33,469 nt of DNA from an uncultured Saprospiraceae bacterium (GCA_937951685.1 CALFBG010000242.1:1-33469); one strand, 5' to 3'; shown: positions 24,064 to 32,796, numbered from the stretch's first letter. A program made the numbers and translations. The notes: a model not told the origin generated them from the letters alone.

Positions 24064-25581
24064 ATGAAACCTAGATTTTTTATCTTACTAATTAGCATTT
24101 TAGCAAGTCTCGCTGTTAATGCTCAAAGTTCTCGCTCTCCTTACGCTAGTTATACCATACCTAGTTATACCGATCAAGAAGTGAAGCTTCGCTTGAATCA
24201 AATTATCAACGCTATTGTTCCTGCTCGCTTTGATGCGATTGTTAGGAGTTACGTTAATACCTATACGGTTAGAAAACGAGATCGTACCGAAGCGATGTTG
24301 GGTCGAGCCGTGATGTATTTTCCGATTATGGAAGAGATTATGCAGCAGAAGAATATGCCGATGGATTTAAAATATCTTTCCGTGGTAGAATCTGCGCTAG
24401 ATCCAAAGGCGACCTCTCGTTCGGGTGCCGCTGGTTTGTGGCAATTTATGCCGCCAACGGGTCGAGAAAAAGGCTTGAAAATTAATCGCTTTGTCGATGA
24501 AAGAAGAGATCCACACAAATCTACCGACGCGGCGATGCGTTACCTCAAACAATTATTCGATCGTTACGGAAATTGGGAATTAGCCTTAGCGGCTTACAAC
24601 GGTGGTCCAGGAAGAGTAAATCGAGCGATTAAGCGAGGGAAGAGTAAAAACTTTTGGCGCATCCGAAAATATTTACCAAGAGAGACCAGAAACTATGTGC
24701 CTGCTTACATTGCGGCCACTTATATCATGCAATATTACCAAATGCATAATTTGGTGCCGCTTTATCCTGCCTTAGATTTGCAAATGACGGCGGCGACAAA
24801 GGTTTACCAAAAATTTACCTTCGAGCAAATTTCCGCGATTACGGGCGTATCAATAGATCGAATTGCCTTACTTAATCCTTCTTACAAAAAGAATGTTTTA
24901 TTGGCAAATCAACGGGGTAATTTTTTAATTCTCCCACAGAATGGTATGCTCGCCATGCACCAATACTTAGGTCGTCCGGACAAGCCAAAGGTTTATAATT
25001 TACTGGAAACGCCCATTCAGGCACCAAACCATAATCAGCGACTTGCCAATGAACGCGGTTTATTACCTCCTCCTCCCGCAGGAGATTATATCAAGTCGAA
25101 CTACACCGTAAGAAAAGGAGATCGCATCGAAGACTTAGCAAAATTATTTCACTGTACCACACAGAATATTTTAACTTGGAATAGATTGTCTACGGTATTT
25201 TTACACGAAGGACAATTACTATATGTTTATTTACCAAGAGAAAAAATTACCGTTAAGCGGATTGAAAGTTTTCCAAGCGTCCCCGCTTTACCTATTGCGC
25301 CTTCGGTTAGCAAAAAGCCAATTTCGACGGATTACAAAACGAGTTATAAGCGTTATCAACAACGAAATTCAAGAAAAAAGCAAAAGACAAAAACGACGCT
25401 AAATCTTAAAGCCTTTGCACCAGAGCAATATCTTTTTTATCAAATTCAGCGGCGAGAAACGCTGGTTGAAATTGCGGACAAGTTTCACGGTGTAACCGTA
25501 AAGGATATTATGCAACTTAATAATATTACCAAAAAGCATTTACCGATTCCGGGACGGAAATTGAAGATTAAAAAAATCTAA
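24064..25581 (+). CDS. MltD-like lytic transglycosylase with two LysM domains
   Basis: A 505-residue exported peptidoglycan lytic transglycosylase. The signal peptide is MKPRFFILLISILASLAVNA with Gln21 next. The GH23 domain (about 75-225) has the catalytic Glu109 in SVVESALDPKA, GAAGLWQFMPPTGREKGL (121-138) and AYNGGPGRVN (178-187). A LysM-like segment covers 252-292. Two clearer LysM domains lie at about 345-390 (YTVRKGDRIEDLAKLF) and 457-503 (YQIQRRETLVEIADKF), and these bind peptidoglycan. The linker at 425-445 is very basic. It aligns over most of its first 300 residues with the upstream gene. A strong bidirectional terminator follows. Confidence 0.94.
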   Translation: MKPRFFILLISILASLAVNAQSSRSPYASYTIPSYTDQEVKLRLNQIINAIVPARFDAIVRSYVNTYTVRKRDRTEAMLGRAVMYFPIMEEIMQQKNMPMDLKYLSVVESALDPKATSRSGAAGLWQFMPPTGREKGLKINRFVDERRDPHKSTDAAMRYLKQLFDRYGNWELALAAYNGGPGRVNRAIKRGKSKNFWRIRKYLPRETRNYVPAYIAATYIMQYYQMHNLVPLYPALDLQMTAATKVYQKFTFEQISAITGVSIDRIALLNPSYKKNVLLANQRGNFLILPQNGMLAMHQYLGRPDKPKVYNLLETPIQAPNHNQRLANERGLLPPPPAGDYIKSNYTVRKGDRIEDLAKLFHCTTQNILTWNRLSTVFLHEGQLLYVYLPREKITVKRIESFPSVPALPIAPSVSKKPISTDYKTSYKRYQQRNSRKKQKTKTTLNLKAFAPEQYLFYQIQRRETLVEIADKFHGVTVKDIMQLNNITKKHLPIPGRKLKIKKI

Positions 25582-25617
25582 GCAACACCCTCGTACATTG
25601 TACTGAGCTTGCAAAAT

Positions 25618-25656
25618 AAAAATGCCTTTAAGATGGATCATCTTAAAGGCATTTTT
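25618..25656. terminator. Bidirectional intrinsic terminator
   Basis: AAAAATGCCTTTAAGATG (25618-25635) and its exact reverse complement (25639-25656) form an 18-bp stem with a GAT loop and T5 runs on both strands. It separates the convergent LysM transglycosylase and antiporter genes. Confidence 0.92.
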
Positions 25657-25705
25657 CGTACTGTGTTTAATGCTATGTAAATTGCTTATTAACCGATGTT
25701 AGTAC

Positions 25706-27604
25706 TTACTCCTTTTCTCTAATATTCTTTTGAGCTAAAATCTCATCATTCCATTCTTCCGGCGATTTAATTTCCGTCAATTCTTCGCCCATATAAATAA
25801 TCTGATCTCCTGTTTCTACCGAAATTGTTTCGTGGTGTGCGGGTAAAATCTCTAGTGTTCCGTTTTGTTTTTGAAGAAACAAAGGAACTGAAATATGTGG
25901 TTTATTGATAATGGAAAGTAATTTATCAAAATGTGTTTTGGATTTGATCCCCAAACTATAAATATTGGGCTTATCTCGCGCCAATTCATTTAAATTAATA
26001 AAATCAACCCCTTTAGAAAATGCGGCTACCGCGGGTAACTGATCTTTCATCAAATTTAATTCATCCGAAGTCAATAATCTAAAGGTTCCATTTTCACCGA
26101 AATCTTCGCGAAAGCGATCTACGGCGTAGGCATTAATTCCTTGGCTACTGGTCAGACTCAGTAAATAACCGACATCTAATAAATCTATATTCTGAGAAAG
26201 ATCATCTTGGTAAATACTCCCAACCGAAGCTTTCAAGCCCATTTTAAGTGCTTTATTTACACTCTCTTCGTTGCTATCAATAAGTTCAACGTGGCGACCT
26301 CGATCGTGTAAAAACTTGGCGATGATTCGTGCTGCGAGATTCGCACCGATGATCAAGACACCATCGGAAGCTTCTAGGTTGACTTTTAATTTTTTAGCAA
26401 CAAATCGAGCGGTGGTAGCATTGAGCAAAACCGTACCAAGTACCACCATAAAAACGAGTGGAGTTAAATATTCTGCGCCCGGAACATTTTTCTCTAATAA
26501 CTTAAGACCAAAAAGGGAGGCGACTCCCGCCGCAACAATCCCGCGAGGACCAACCCAACTGATGAATAATTTTTCCCGGGTTTCCAAACTAGAATTTCCG
26601 GTACTCATGAATACAGCTAATGGTCGTAAGACAAAAACGATCAATAAAAAAAGCATCAAGCAACGAGGATCCGTCAGCAAAAGTAAGTGCTCCATATCCA
26701 TATTAGCCGACAGCAAGATAAATAGAATTGAAATTAGTAAAATACTAATCGATTCCTTGAAAGATAAAATTTCGTTGATTCTGGGTACGTGAATATTCGC
26801 CATCGTCATTCCCATCACTACGACAGCCAATAAACCAGACTCCGTAGCTAAGACGTCAGATAAGATAAAAACAAGCAACACCATCGCCAGAGAAAATACA
26901 TTGAGTAAATAATGTGGGACTTGATTTTTGACAATTAGAAAACGAATCAGGTAAGCGGATCCTATTCCTAAAGCCGTTCCCGTAATAATGATCCTCGCAA
27001 AAAGAATGAGCGTGTGCGCTAAGCTTTCTCCTTCAAAGCCACCCAGTAAGATAAAATCAAAAACTAAAACAGCTACGAGGGCACCGATTGGATCAATTAG
27101 AATCCCTTCCCATTTCAGGACGGCAGTGACATTTTTATTGAGTGGTAAGTTGCGAAGAATAGGAGCAATCACTGTCGGTCCTGTAACAATAATCAATGCT
27201 CCAAAAAGAAAAGAAATATCCCAAGGCAGAGACATAATATAATGTGTTGCCATTCCGGCCCCGAGAAAAGTAATCAAAGAACCAACGGTAATTAGGCGTA
27301 CAATCGCCGGACCGATATCTCGTACTTCTTTCAGCTTCAAGGTTAATCCACCTTCGAATAAGATAATACCAATCGCTAAAGAAACGAAGTAAAACAAAGA
27401 AGCCCCCGGCGGGAATAAGCCCTTAGAAGTAGTTTGTTGATAAATGGGTTCGATCAATTTACTTCCATCGGCAGTGAATAAGGTAGAGAGTGGCCCGATC
27501 ATCAAACCGATCAAAATCAGGGGTAAAATAGCAGGAACGCGCGTACGCCAAGAAAGCCATTGAGCAATGATTCCGAGTATAATTATCCCTGCTAGTTCAA
27601 ACAT
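25706..27604 (-). CDS. CPA1-type Na+(K+)/H+ antiporter with TrkA regulatory domains
   Basis: A 632-residue membrane protein. Residues about 1-405 hold some twelve transmembrane helices of the monovalent cation:proton antiporter (CPA1/NhaP) family. The signatures are LFEGGLTLKLKEV (82-94), EGILIDPIGALVAVLVFDF (166-184) with the ion-binding Asp171, and WVGPRGIVAAGVASLFGL (350-367). Residues about 414-535 form a TrkA-N (RCK) nucleotide-binding domain with GANLAARIIAKFL and the acidic strand-end LIDS (441-444), followed by a TrkA-C-like domain. Nucleotide binding probably gates transport. The first GxGxxG glycine pattern is degenerate (GANLAA). Ion specificity cannot be told. Start ATG at 27602-27604. 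Upstream lies the palindromic repeat region. Confidence 0.93.
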   Translation of the reverse strand: MFELAGIIILGIIAQWLSWRTRVPAILPLILIGLMIGPLSTLFTADGSKLIEPIYQQTTSKGLFPPGASLFYFVSLAIGIILFEGGLTLKLKEVRDIGPAIVRLITVGSLITFLGAGMATHYIMSLPWDISFLFGALIIVTGPTVIAPILRNLPLNKNVTAVLKWEGILIDPIGALVAVLVFDFILLGGFEGESLAHTLILFARIIITGTALGIGSAYLIRFLIVKNQVPHYLLNVFSLAMVLLVFILSDVLATESGLLAVVVMGMTMANIHVPRINEILSFKESISILLISILFILLSANMDMEHLLLLTDPRCLMLFLLIVFVLRPLAVFMSTGNSSLETREKLFISWVGPRGIVAAGVASLFGLKLLEKNVPGAEYLTPLVFMVVLGTVLLNATTARFVAKKLKVNLEASDGVLIIGANLAARIIAKFLHDRGRHVELIDSNEESVNKALKMGLKASVGSIYQDDLSQNIDLLDVGYLLSLTSSQGINAYAVDRFREDFGENGTFRLLTSDELNLMKDQLPAVAAFSKGVDFINLNELARDKPNIYSLGIKSKTHFDKLLSIINKPHISVPLFLQKQNGTLEILPAHHETISVETGDQIIYMGEELTEIKSPEEWNDEILAQKNIREKE

Positions 27605-27633
27605 AATATATATTTTTACAAAGAAATAAGAAG

Positions 27634-27808
27634 TACCTAATACTTTGTAATTTAAGTTTGTGAATATTTTGAGCTTTGAATTTTCGTCCTAATCAAGGAA
27701 GCCCCGGAGTCTAATCCTTGAAAAGGATTAAGGCGAGGAGCCGACGCGGAGTAGGCCGAAAAGGCAGGTTCAAAATGTTCGATAATTTATATTACAAAGT
27801 ACTAAGTA
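27634..27808. repeat. Long imperfect palindrome (second repeat type)
   Basis: The edges AGTACCTAATACTTTGTAATTTA (given here as spans 27634-27656) and 27786-27808 are inverted copies with about four mismatches. Inside, GAATATTTTGAGC near 27662 faces GTTCAAAATGTTC near 27768, and the centre TAATCCTT/AAGGATTA (about 27713-27731) forms a perfect 8-bp stem around a 3-nt loop. The whole 175 bp can fold into one long hairpin. It shares its AGTAC edge with the repeat that follows. Confidence 0.55.
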
Positions 27809-27892
27809 CCAAGACAAATGAAATCACTTATTAACTTACATTATCTTTTGCACAGTCTCTTCGTTGCTCAAATTCTTACTTAACAAAGGCTA
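27801..27892. repeat. Half-copy of the 127-292 repeat
   Basis: Read on the minus strand, this stretch matches 202-293 without gaps at 77 of 92 positions, including the 20-base identical block around AAGTTAATAAGTGATTT. Only the right half of the 127-292 element is present. Its end runs into the stop codon of the DUF2490 gene (27890-27892), so the repeat supplies the 3' boundary of that gene. Confidence 0.65.
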
Positions 27893-28570
27893 ATTTTTTC
27901 TAAAATCCGGATTAAAGCTTAGTCCAAATTGCAAGTAATATTTCCCAAAACTATTGACCCGCTGATGGAGGAGTCCTAATTGTAATTGTGTACTTGGCGT
28001 AAATTGATATCCCACTGCCCCGTACAATCGATTACGATCAAAAAAAGTTTGTTTGGTATTAACAAAAATCTCATTGTAAATGCCTAGGAAGAAAGCTCCC
28101 GATTCGATGACTGGTTTATTGAGTGGAATAAAAGCCATGAGTCGGTAGCGTAGTCGGTTTCGGTAATCGTCATTGACCCATCGCTGTTCAATTCGATAGC
28201 GATGCTCAAACTTTATTCGCTTTACCTGGTTGGTCATGATCAATTGTTGCCAAATTCGATGCTCTGTAGACTCTGGCTTCGTTTGTTCACTTTCAAAATC
28301 ATGCGAAGCGATGTAAGCATAACCCGCCGTGAGCATACTCGTCTTCGTAAGATGATAATTCAAGCCTGTTCGGAGTAAAAGTTGTTCGATGGTATTCGGA
28401 GCAATTTCATGATTTCGATATTGTACTTCCGAATGAATACTCCAATCTTGGCTAATTCGATTAAGACCAAAATACATTAACCAATTGCCCGTTTCATTTT
28501 CTCCCGTTTGGGCTGATAAAGAAAAAGAACAAAGCAATAAAACTAATCCTATGTAGATTTTTTTAATCAT
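27890..28570 (-). CDS. DUF2490 family outer-membrane barrel protein
   Basis: A 226-residue protein with signal peptide MIKKIYIGLVLLLCSFSLSA. The mature part has the DUF2490 features: a start of the type NWLMYFGLNRISQDWSIHSE, then repeated amphipathic strands with many Tyr, Arg and Trp (YRNHEIAPNTIEQLLLRTGL, KFEHRYRIEQRWVND, RNRLRYRLMAFIPL), ending with LGLLHQRVNSFGKYYLQFGL. It is predicted to be an outer-membrane beta-barrel; the function is unknown in the family. Start ATG at 28568-28570. Its 3' end abuts the dispersed repeat. No promoter box was recognised upstream. Confidence 0.85.
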   Translation of the reverse strand: MIKKIYIGLVLLLCSFSLSAQTGENETGNWLMYFGLNRISQDWSIHSEVQYRNHEIAPNTIEQLLLRTGLNYHLTKTSMLTAGYAYIASHDFESEQTKPESTEHRIWQQLIMTNQVKRIKFEHRYRIEQRWVNDDYRNRLRYRLMAFIPLNKPVIESGAFFLGIYNEIFVNTKQTFFDRNRLYGAVGYQFTPSTQLQLGLLHQRVNSFGKYYLQFGLSFNPDFRKN

Positions 28571-28704
28571 AATCCAGCGTTATTTTAATTCGTATGATGC
28601 AGATAAGTAAGTGCTTGGATAGCAGTAGGCTAAATACCTTTTCAGTTTGAGGCTACCATTTCACAGTTTAAATAATGCCTTAAGGATTCCTTCAAAGATA
28701 CCCT

Positions 28705-28765
28705 AAAAAAATGAATTGGTAGCATTCAAGAGTAGGCTGAAACCGCTACAAGAATACTACCAATT
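28705..28765 (-). terminator. Intrinsic terminator of the carbonic anhydrase gene
   Basis: AATTGGTAG (28714-28722) pairs with CTACCAATT (28757-28765), and ATTC (28724-28727) with GAAT (28752-28755). On the minus strand, T7 follows at 28711-28705. It lies about 50 bp after the stop codon at 28813. Confidence 0.75.
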
Positions 28766-28812
28766 GTTTGGGGAAGGACACTACTTATTTAGTCTTTTAC
28801 TAGTACCGTGTA

Positions 28813-29466
28813 CTAGGCTGCCACCTCATCTAGGAAAGTTACTTTTCCTGTTTTTACGTCGTACATGGCACCGACGATATTAATATCTCCGTCCTCAAAC
28901 ATATCGTTTAGGACTGGGCTATTTCTTTTAAGTCTAGTGATCGTCAACTCTACATTCTTTACCGCCACCTGATTAACAAAGTCTAAATTTTGAGAACTAC
29001 GATCCGTCCCTTCAGACGTTGAAATTGCATTTACGGCGGGCATAATTTTATCTAACATTTGGGTTAAGTTCCCGAGTTGAGCATGATCACAAGCACCTTT
29101 TACTGCACCGCAAGAAGTATGACCCATGATGACAATTACTTTTGAGCCGGCTAATTTGCAAGCAAACTCTAGGCTTCCTAAAATATCTGCATTGACAAAA
29201 TTCCCTGCTACTCGTGCGTTGAATATATCTCCGATACCTTGATCAAAAACAATTTCGGTAGGAATACGAGAATCAATACAGCTAACAATTGCGGCAAAAG
29301 GAAATTGCCCCGTAGCTGTTGCTCCAACTTGTGCGTGCAAGTCTCGATTAACTGGTGCTCCATCTAAGAAACGTTGATTACCCGCTTTCAATAATTCGAG
29401 TGCCAACGCTGGATCGCTAATCATGCCTTTAGTCTTCGTTGCACTAGAAAAAGTAGTCGTGTCCAT
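28813..29466 (-). CDS. Beta-class carbonic anhydrase
   Basis: A 217-residue zinc enzyme interconverting CO2 and bicarbonate. The zinc ligands are Cys63 and the C-x-D-x-R motif (Cys63, Asp65, Arg67) in VSCIDSRIPTE, then His116 and Cys119 in MGHTSCGAVKGA. FNARVAGNFVNADILGSLEF (82-101) is also typical. No signal peptide is seen, so it is probably cytosolic. It follows the SulP transporter gene on the same strand after 127 bp, with no terminator seen between them. The pairing suggests bicarbonate or inorganic-carbon handling. The 3' terminator at 28705-28765 closes the unit. Confidence 0.95.
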   Translation of the reverse strand: MDTTTFSSATKTKGMISDPALALELLKAGNQRFLDGAPVNRDLHAQVGATATGQFPFAAIVSCIDSRIPTEIVFDQGIGDIFNARVAGNFVNADILGSLEFACKLAGSKVIVIMGHTSCGAVKGACDHAQLGNLTQMLDKIMPAVNAISTSEGTDRSSQNLDFVNQVAVKNVELTITRLKRNSPVLNDMFEDGDINIVGAMYDVKTGKVTFLDEVAA

Positions 29467-29593
29467 AATTTTAATTTAGTTATTAGTTAAGTTATTAATT
29501 GAAAATAAACCAGCGCTTGAATAAACTTATTTTTAAATTTGTCCGCGCGTAAGGCTAAAATAATAAAATCTGCGGAGCATTGATATACTTAAT

Positions 29594-31222
29594 CTAGTTC
29601 TTTTTGTTCTTATCATCCGCAAAAAATGAATTCTTTGCAAAAGCAGTTTCTACTTTTTTAACTTGATTAGAAACTCCTTTTTGTTTTCGTTCGATAATTT
29701 CCAATTCAATATCTCGATACGCAGCATTCGTTTCAAACTCTTCGATAATCTCAATTACATCGTGGTCTATATTAATTGATTTAGAAGCATCAATAATTAC
29801 TTTGGAACCATCAGGAATTTGCGTTAACGTCCGTTGGATACTTGCCTTGTTAATGAAGGTTACATCTTCTGCTAACTCCAAGCGAATCTTTCCTTCGGAT
29901 AAATGCGTATCCGACTCAAACAAGAAAGGCTTCTTGTAATTGTTATATAAAACGTAGAAAATCGCTACGGCCATTCCAATTCCGATTCCAGTTAATAGAT
30001 CCGTTAATACGATTCCTAAGATCGTTACGGCGAAAGGCACAAAGTGTGATTGCCCCAAGTTGTACATTTGCTTAAATAAAGTAGGCTTCGCTAATTTGTA
30101 CCCTACAAGGAATAGAATCGCTGCCAAACTCGCCAATGGAATCAAATTTAATATTTGAGGAATCGCCATTGCACAAGCAAATAAAATAACACCATGAAAG
30201 ATCGCTGACATCTTGGTGCGACCACCAGACTGAACGTTGGTAGAACTTCGTACAATTACTTGTGTAATTGGTAAACCACCAATTAATCCTGAAACAATAT
30301 TTCCAACACCTTGTGCTTTTAATTCCCGATTGGCAGGAGATACCCGCTTCAGGGGATCTAATTTATCTGCTGCTTCTAGGCATAATAAAGTTTCAAGACT
30401 CGCTACAACCGCAATTGTTACACCAGTAACCCAAACAGCAGGATTAGAGATTTGGGTAAAGTCAGGAAAAGTAAATTGACTAAAAAAGCCGGCAATATCC
30501 TTTGCGACGGGAAGGGCTACAATTTGATCTGCTCGCAAACCAAAAGTATCCGAACCTTGAAAAATCAAGTTGAGGGCAATTCCTAAAGCTACTACTACCA
30601 ATGGACCTTGAATCAATTGAAATACTCTGATCTTCTTCATAAAGGATTGCTCCCATAATACTAAAATGATCATCGAAAGTACCGTAATGACCACGGCTCC
30701 GGGACTAATTGCCTCAAACATATAGTATAATTCAGAGAGCGTATTATGACCATCGGGCTGCGTAAAAGTCAAACTACCTTCGTAATCTTTATCGTAACCG
30801 AAAGCGTGAGGGATTTGCTTAAGAATAATAATAATCCCAATACCTGATAGCATCCCTTTAATAACAGAAGAAGGAAAATAATAGCCAATAATTCCCGCTT
30901 TCGCGTAACCTAAAAGCAATTGAAAAACACCTCCAATGACAACTGCCATTAAAAAAGTTTCGAAGGCACCTAATTCTTGAATTGCAGTTAATACAATAAC
31001 CGCAAGACCCGCAGCTGGTCCACTAACGCCTAGTTGCGAACCACTTAAAATACCTACAACGATACCACCAACAATCCCTGCAATAATCCCAGAAAATAAA
31101 GGCGCACCAGAAGCAAGGGCAATTCCTAAACAGAGCGGCACTGCCACTAAAAAAACGATAACGGATGCGGGCAAATCATTCTTTAGATTCTTAAGAATGC
31201 CCGGCTCTTGTTGTGGACTCAT
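29594..31222 (-). CDS. SulP-family inorganic anion transporter, probable bicarbonate transporter
   Basis: A 542-residue SulP (SLC26-like) membrane protein. About residues 15-425 form the transport domain with some twelve to fourteen helices. Recognisable are NLKNDLPASVIVFLVAVPLC (11-30), GIVGGIVVGILSGSQLGVSG, SLETLLCLEAADKLDP, and NVQSGGRTKMSAIFHGVILF. Residues about 445-515 form a STAS-like domain with VIIDASKSINIDHDVIEIIE. Sulfate, bicarbonate and other anions are transported in the family. Because carbonic anhydrase follows directly, bicarbonate is the best guess. Start ATG at 31220-31222. A -7 box lies at 31358-31365, and a TetR gene is divergent. Confidence 0.92.
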   Translation of the reverse strand: MSPQQEPGILKNLKNDLPASVIVFLVAVPLCLGIALASGAPLFSGIIAGIVGGIVVGILSGSQLGVSGPAAGLAVIVLTAIQELGAFETFLMAVVIGGVFQLLLGYAKAGIIGYYFPSSVIKGMLSGIGIIIILKQIPHAFGYDKDYEGSLTFTQPDGHNTLSELYYMFEAISPGAVVITVLSMIILVLWEQSFMKKIRVFQLIQGPLVVVALGIALNLIFQGSDTFGLRADQIVALPVAKDIAGFFSQFTFPDFTQISNPAVWVTGVTIAVVASLETLLCLEAADKLDPLKRVSPANRELKAQGVGNIVSGLIGGLPITQVIVRSSTNVQSGGRTKMSAIFHGVILFACAMAIPQILNLIPLASLAAILFLVGYKLAKPTLFKQMYNLGQSHFVPFAVTILGIVLTDLLTGIGIGMAVAIFYVLYNNYKKPFLFESDTHLSEGKIRLELAEDVTFINKASIQRTLTQIPDGSKVIIDASKSINIDHDVIEIIEEFETNAAYRDIELEIIERKQKGVSNQVKKVETAFAKNSFFADDKNKKN

Positions 31223-31357
31223 GTTAAATTTCCTTTTTGACGATACCAGACAACATCATGAATAAACACAGGATGGCGCTGTAAGTCGATTAGATTAATG
31301 ATTTATTTTGATGAATTTTCGTACTGTGAGAATACCAATTCAACTCGTACGATTACA

Positions 31358-31365
31358 CAAATATA
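31358..31365 (-). promoter_or_regulatory. Candidate promoter -7 box of the SulP-carbonic anhydrase unit
   Basis: On the minus strand it reads TATATTTG followed by TG, identical to the box upstream of parC. No TTG is seen at -33 spacing; a 13-bp palindrome occupies that place. The predicted leader is about 130 nt. Confidence 0.45.
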
Positions 31366-31382
31366 AAAATTTTAGCGAAATA

Positions 31383-31395
31383 ATAGTAATACTAT
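31383..31395. promoter_or_regulatory. 13-bp palindrome, possible TetR operator
   Basis: ATAGTA-A-TACTAT is a perfect palindrome around one base. It lies between the divergent SulP and TetR genes, where the -33 region of the SulP promoter should be. TetR-family dimers bind such sites. Confidence 0.4.
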
Positions 31396-31425
31396 CACAA
31401 ACTAAACAAAAACTTCTTAAAATTG

Positions 31426-31459
31426 TTGTAACACTTTTAAGGATAATTTACTATTTTTG
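31426..31459 (+). promoter_or_regulatory. Promoter of the TetR gene
   Basis: TTG (31426-31428), 23 nt, then TATTTTTG (31452-31459): a match to TTG-N17-23-TAnnTTTG. It lies 24 bp before the ATG at 31483, giving a short leader. Confidence 0.5.
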
Positions 31460-31482
31460 AAAGATAGAAGATAAACTATAAT

Positions 31483-32178
31483 ATGGCAATAGGTATCAAG
31501 ATCACTTTAAACGAGGGGTTGTACTTGAGAGATCCTCAAGAAACGGCATTGGGACAGCGCATTCTAAAGCACAGTATCTTATTAATTGATGAGATCGGTT
31601 TTGAGCCGTTTAACTTCAAGAAATTGGCCGTACACATGAATTCTACGGAGGCTTCTGTATATCGCTATTTCGAGAACAAGCATATGCTTTTGCTCTATTT
31701 GGTTTCTTGGTACTGGGAATGGGTGAGTTATCTCATTGACTTTAACACCATGAATATTGAAGATCCGGAGCGACGTTTAAAAATTATCGTTCGAACTTTA
31801 GCCTACGCTTCTAAAGAAAATCCTGCAATCGAGTATGTCAACGAAAGTATTTTGCACCGCTTGATTATTTCGGAAGGTACGAAAGCTTATCATACTAAAT
31901 CTGTAGACAAAGAAAATCGAGAAGGATTTTTTACGAATTACAAAAAATTATCAGAAAAAATAGCGGAGGTCATTAAGGAATTGCGCCCCGAATTTCCTTA
32001 CCCACATACACTGGCGAGCAATCTTTTCGAAATGGCTAATAATCACATTTACTTTGCGCAACATTTACCAAGCCTAACGGATGTTGTCGTCAAAGGAGAA
32101 GATTTTGACGAAGTCGTAACGATGCTAGAACACTTTGCTTTTTCTATTCTTCACTGCAGTGCAGTAAAGGCGAAGTAG
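31483..32178 (+). CDS. TetR/AcrR-family transcription regulator
   Basis: A 231-residue regulator. Residues about 24-72 form the DNA-binding domain: ILKHSILLIDEIGFEPFNFK, then the helix-turn-helix KLAVHMNSTEASVYRYFENK. The C-terminal helical ligand domain has no family assignment I recognise. The HTH is followed by HMLLLYLVSWYWEWVSYLID, an aromatic, hydrophobic helix. It is divergent from the SulP-carbonic anhydrase unit with 260 bp between and is the best candidate to control it. The ligand is unknown. Just downstream is the minus-strand terminator of the Hsp20 gene. Confidence 0.88.
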   Translation: MAIGIKITLNEGLYLRDPQETALGQRILKHSILLIDEIGFEPFNFKKLAVHMNSTEASVYRYFENKHMLLLYLVSWYWEWVSYLIDFNTMNIEDPERRLKIIVRTLAYASKENPAIEYVNESILHRLIISEGTKAYHTKSVDKENREGFFTNYKKLSEKIAEVIKELRPEFPYPHTLASNLFEMANNHIYFAQHLPSLTDVVVKGEDFDEVVTMLEHFAFSILHCSAVKAK

Positions 32179-32182
32179 CTTC

Positions 32183-32217
32183 AAAAAAAAAGACCAGTAC
32201 TGCGAACAATACTGGTC
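32183..32217 (-). terminator. Intrinsic terminator of the first Hsp20 gene
   Basis: GACCAGTA (32192-32199) and TACTGGTC (32210-32217) form a perfect 8-bp stem with a 10-nt loop. The A9 run at 32183-32191 gives T9 on the minus strand. It lies 68 bp after the Hsp20 stop and begins 5 bp after the convergent TetR stop. Confidence 0.8.
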
Positions 32218-32284
32218 ATTATACCTAAAAACCCTATTAAAAATGTGTGCTCAAGGCGAATCTTGCCGAGCATCCATTTAAAAA

Positions 32285-32728
32285 CTACGCGATGGTAATG
32301 GTCCGTTTTTCAACGGCTGCTTCTTTTACTTTCTTCGGCAACACTAAGGACAATACACCTTGCTCATAACTTGCATCAATTTGATCTATTTCGATGTCCT
32401 TTCTCAAGTGAAAACTTCTTTGGAAAGTATTGAAATCAAACTCTCTTCGGGTAAATTTGCCATCCTCTTCTGATCGTTCTACCGTTTTATTCACAGCGAT
32501 AGATAAGCGATTTTTTTCGACTTTAATGTCAAAGTCTGTCTTCTCTAATCCTGGTGCGGCCAATTCAATCCGAAAAGCATCGGGTAGTTCGACGATATTA
32601 GCAGCTGCTTGGTTCTTTACGAAATCTGCACCCATAAAATCGCCAATGCTATGGTTGAAAAAATTATCAATCCAATTATCTAAATTGTTATTTCGTTTGC
32701 GGGGAGAACAATTATTTCCTTTATTCAT
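32285..32728 (-). CDS. Small heat-shock protein (Hsp20/alpha-crystallin family)
   Basis: A 147-residue holdase chaperone that binds unfolding proteins without ATP. The alpha-crystallin domain covers about 45-140: NIVELPDAFRIELAAPGLEK at its start, then FDIKVEKNRLSIAVNK, a long loop with EFDFNTFQRSFHLRKD, and ASYEQGVLSLVLPKK containing the family's GVLSL. The N-terminus is polar (NKGNNCSPRKRNNN). I start at the ATG at 32726-32728; the longer frame opens with a TTG at 32752. A paralogue lies immediately upstream. No heat-shock promoter or CIRCE element was recognised. Confidence 0.92.
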   Translation of the reverse strand: MNKGNNCSPRKRNNNLDNWIDNFFNHSIGDFMGADFVKNQAAANIVELPDAFRIELAAPGLEKTDFDIKVEKNRLSIAVNKTVERSEEDGKFTRREFDFNTFQRSFHLRKDIEIDQIDASYEQGVLSLVLPKKVKEAAVEKRTITIA

Positions 32729-32796
32729 TTTTGTTATGTTTTGCGTCCTCAATAACTTTTTCTATTTGAGAACCGTTTTTTAAATTTTTAATTTTG

